NCBI GenBank assembly: GCA_963822485.1
Contig: CAWGHW010000007.1
Coordinates: 1-64,000 of the forward strand
Source of the DNA: DASUBV01 sp963822485
Lineage (GTDB): Bacteria; Actinomycetota; Actinomycetes; Streptosporangiales; Streptosporangiaceae
DNA length: 64,000 bases
Direction of reading: 5' to 3'
This document shows positions 61,745-64,000 of the stretch, one piece after another (the first letter of the stretch is position 1; each line of letters begins with the position of its first letter). A program made the position numbers and the translations under genes. A model generated the notes under the pieces. That model had not been told where the DNA came from, did no database searches, and worked only from the letters and a program-made list of their open reading frames with translations.

Positions 61745-63338
61745 GGCACCTCCGCCGCCTGCGGCCGCGGCGCCGCGGCCAGCTCAGCGGCCGCCGGCTC
61801 AGCGGGCGGGGTCAGCGGCAGCCGGGCGGTCACCTGGAAGCCGCCGCCCGGCCGCGGGCCGGCCGCGAGCTCGCCGCCGAGGGCGGTCACCCGCTCGGCC
61901 ATGCCGGCCAGCCCGTGCCCGCCGGATCCACCGTGCCCGCCGGATCCGCCGTGCCCGCCGTGCTCGCCGGGTCCGCCGTGCTCGCCGTTGCCCACCGTGC
62001 TCGCCGGCTCCGCCGTGCCCGCCGTGCCCGCCGTGCCCGCCGTGCCCGCCGTGCCCGCCGGGTCCGCCGTGCCCGCCGGGTTCGCCGTGCCCGCCGGGTC
62101 CGCCGTGCTCGCCGGGTTCGCTGGGTCCGCTGGGTCCGCTGGATCTGCCCGCGCTGGTCTCGCCCGGGCTGGCGGCCGCCGCGCTCGGGGCGCCGGCCGG
62201 GCAGACGCCGTTGTCGGTGATCGTGATGGTCAGGGCGGCCGGGTCGTAGCACAGGACCACGTCCGCGTGCGCGTCCGGGCCGGCGTGGCGCAGGACGTTG
62301 GTCAGCGACTCCTGCAAGATCCGGTAGGCCGAGTGGTCGGCCTCGGACGGGAGCGCCGCCGGCTCGCCTCGCACCGTGACCGAGACCGGCGCCCCGGCCG
62401 CGCGGACCGCGTCGCAGAGCACGTCCAGCCGGGCCAGGCCCGCGGTCCGGGTGACGGCCTGCTCCACCTCGCCGTCCTCGGTGCGCAGGTCGCTGAGCGT
62501 GACCCGCATGTCGGCCAGCGCGCCCTTGCTGGTCTCCCTGATCGCGGCCAGCGCGTCGCGCACGCCGGGCGCCGCGGCGCCGGAAGCCGCGGCGCCGGTA
62601 CGGGGCGTCCAGCACGTGCAGCGCCGACGCGGCCTGGACGGCGATGGTGGCCATGCTGTGCGCCACCGTGTCGTGCAGTTCCCGTGCGATCCGGAGGCGT
62701 TCCTCGGCCACCCGCCGCGCTCCCTCGCGCTCGCGCTCCTCGTCGGCCAGGCGCAGCCGCTGCGCGGTCTCGGCGGCCAGTGCCCGGCGGTTGCGCACGG
62801 CGTCGCCGAGCAGGATGGCCAGCAGCAGCAGGACCAGCGAGGGCAGGAATTCCTGCGCCAGGGCCAGCGCGCCGGCGTGCTGGGCCGCGCCGACCAGGAA
62901 CAGCCCGACGGTCATGTAGAAGGCCGGGATGATGATGGCCAGGGCCAGGAACCCGGCCGCCGCCGCGTCGTAGAGCGGCAGGCAGAGCAGCGGCACGGGG
63001 GAGATGTCGCGCCGGTCGGTGGAGTAGAACACCAGCAGCAGCACCGCGCAGGCGATCAGCACCCCGCGCGGCCAGCGCCGGCGGACCAGGACCGGCAGGC
63101 CCACCGCCGCGCCCCAGCCCCAGGCCAGCGCGTTGAGCGGCTGCTGGCTCGGACCGCTGGCCGTCGCGACGTTCAGCTCCACGGCGGCGATGACCGCGGC
63201 CGTGGCCAGCACGTCGACGGGCCGGATGCCCAGGTCGGCGAGCCAGCGCGGCGTACGGCGCCGTCCCGGCGACCGCGCGCCGATCGGGGTCGCGAGCCAG
63301 GCGCGCAGGCCGCTCGTCGCGCCGCCGAGTCTGCCCAC
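61741..63338 (-). pseudogene. NarL-type sensor histidine kinase, Gly/His repeat in ATP lid, two frame breaks
   Basis: GTG 63338 is followed by a membrane domain of about five helices (residues 30-165) and the HisKA_3 motif RIARELHDTVAHSMATIAVQ with the phosphorylated histidine. Near 62605 the frame shifts to GVRDALAAIRETSKGALADM, the N-box region HSAYRILQESLTNVLRHAG and ITITDNGVCPAG. Then a low-complexity insert of GGH/GGP/GEH units follows (about 60 residues, coded by GTGCCCGCC-like units at about 61915-62110), with a second frame break near 61990. The G2 box region continues as GLAGMAERVTALGGELAAGP, PGGGFQVTARLP. In usual kinases only a few residues join these boxes, so the insert lies in the ATP lid. 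The start has TACCGT 6 nt upstream (leaderless). Confidence 0.75.
61915..62110. repeat. GC-rich 9-bp-type tandem repeat inside the histidine-kinase gene
   Basis: On the plus strand variants of GCCGTGCCC / GCCGGGTCC / GCCGTGCTC recur about 20 times. On the coding (minus) strand they give Gly-Gly-His, Gly-Gly-Pro and Gly-Glu-His units. Such slippage-prone repeats could change length by whole or partial codons. Confidence 0.75.
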
Positions 63339-63425
63339 GTCGCAACGGTACGCGACCCGCAGGGCTCGGGTAATGGCAGGATCTAGGGCCATGCACGGAC
63401 CGGGCCCGCGGCGGGCGGCGCGATA

Positions 63426-63902
63426 GTGGCCTTCGACGACCTGGACCGGCGGATCGTTGCCGCGCTGGTGGACGACGCCAGGGCCACCTACGCGGAGGTG
63501 GGGGCGCAGGTCGGGCTGTCGGCGCCGGCCGTGAAGCGGCGCGTCGACCGGCTGCGCGCCTCGGGCGCGATCACCGGATTCTCGGCCCGGGTGGACCCGT
63601 TCGCGCTGGGCTGGACCACCGAGGCCTACGTCGAGCTGTTCTGCCGCGGCCGTACCTCGCCGGCCGACATCAAGGCCGCGGTGGCCAAGCATCCCGAGGT
63701 CACCGACGCCTGCACGATCACCGGCGAGGCCGACGCGCTGCTGCACATCCGCGCCGCCGATGTGCGGCACTTCGAGCAGGTGGTCGAGCGCATCGGGGCG
63801 GAGGCGTTCGTGGTCCGGACACGCAGCGTGATCGTTTTGTCGAGGCTGGTCAACCGGCCGGCCCTGGTGCTGCCCGACAGCGACGGTGAAAGCGACGGAT
63901 AA
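63426..63902 (+). CDS. Lrp/AsnC-family transcriptional regulator
   Basis: A 158-residue regulator: N-terminal HTH (DLDRRIVAALVDDARATYAE, VGLSAPAVKRRVDRLRASGA) and a C-terminal RAM/ligand domain (about 70-145) with VTDACTITGEADALLHIRA. Such proteins respond to amino acids, and in actinomycetes a copy often lies beside arginine or ornithine catabolic genes. GTG 63426 is the likely start; it is divergent from the histidine kinase. Confidence 0.88.
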   Translation: MAFDDLDRRIVAALVDDARATYAEVGAQVGLSAPAVKRRVDRLRASGAITGFSARVDPFALGWTTEAYVELFCRGRTSPADIKAAVAKHPEVTDACTITGEADALLHIRAADVRHFEQVVERIGAEAFVVRTRSVIVLSRLVNRPALVLPDSDGESDG

Positions 63903-63982
63903 TTGGCCAGGTCGCTCTCGCCGGTGTGGACGTTTTCGCCTGAATCTCCGCCGACCGGGCGGTTCGGCGCAGGGCTTTCCGC

Positions 63983-64000
63983 TACAGTCGTGGCCATGCC
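63983..64000 (+). promoter_or_regulatory. -10 box and start codon of a gene continuing beyond the window
   Basis: TACAGT (63983-63988) is followed after 7 nt by ATG at 63996, the same leaderless pattern as elsewhere in the window. Only the first codon and two further bases are present, so the gene cannot be named. Confidence 0.4.

Overview
The window is very GC-rich and reads as chromosomal DNA of an actinomycete. The order prfB – ftsE – ftsX – smpB – ssrA is the conserved actinobacterial arrangement. The deduced tmRNA tag, AKSQRTSLALAA, ends in ALAA as actinobacterial tags do. Many genes have a -10-like TAnnnT box 6-7 nt before the start codon, which suggests leaderless mRNAs. MmyB-type regulators, DUF3068, DUF3054 and DUF2613 proteins are also typical. 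Genus cannot be fixed by reading alone.

Layout. 0-11 kb: amino-acid and ketone-body catabolism (3' end of proline/P5C dehydrogenase, a spermidine-synthase-like membrane protein, a decayed HAD phosphatase, acetoacetyl-CoA synthetase, tryptophan 2,3-dioxygenase, the 180-kDa NAD-glutamate dehydrogenase). 11-18 kb: housekeeping block with RF2, FtsEX, SmpB and tmRNA. Between smpB and ssrA lies a penicillin-binding-protein homologue that has lost all three active-site motifs. 18-27 kb: secreted GH59 glycosidase, an MmyB regulator, two MFS exporters, a DUF2231 membrane protein, a frame-broken Rieske oxygenase, a MerR regulator and glutathione peroxidase. 27-30 kb: acyl-CoA dehydrogenase divergent from a DadA-like oxidase plus cupin. 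30-40 kb: two large secreted proteins made of carboxypeptidase-regulatory-like repeats, flanking an L,D-transpeptidase lipoprotein, a second MmyB regulator and an alpha/beta hydrolase. 40-51 kb: ADP-forming acyl-CoA ligase, PYROXD2-like oxidoreductase, TetR regulator, a spermidine/putrescine-type ABC transporter and a class III aminotransferase. 51-64 kb: PfkB-like kinase, small membrane proteins, acyl-CoA synthetase, LysR, agmatinase-family enzyme, MMPL transporter, tyrosine phosphatase, a two-component pair and an Lrp regulator.

Main observation: a palindromic operator close to TTGACTGAAYGTTCAGTCTA occurs at 23.62, 28.70, 44.07 and 50.88 kb, with a degenerate copy at 49.33 kb. In three places it embeds the -10 box TAGACT of a promoter with an exact 17-bp spacer; in the fourth it covers the start codon of the Rieske gene. 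These sites join Rieske oxygenase, acyl-CoA dehydrogenase, DadA-like oxidase/cupin, PYROXD2-like oxidoreductase/CoA ligase and aminotransferase/ABC importer into one apparent regulon. The TetR gene beside the 44.07-kb site is the natural candidate regulator. The content suggests uptake and oxidation of an amine or polyamine-like compound, but the substrate cannot be read from the sequence.

A caution: at least nine clean one-base reading-frame breaks occur in GC-rich tracts (HAD, Rieske, second repeat protein twice, CoA ligase, PfkB, acyl-CoA synthetase, histidine kinase twice). They may be sequencing errors rather than real pseudogenes. These loci are entered as frame-broken.
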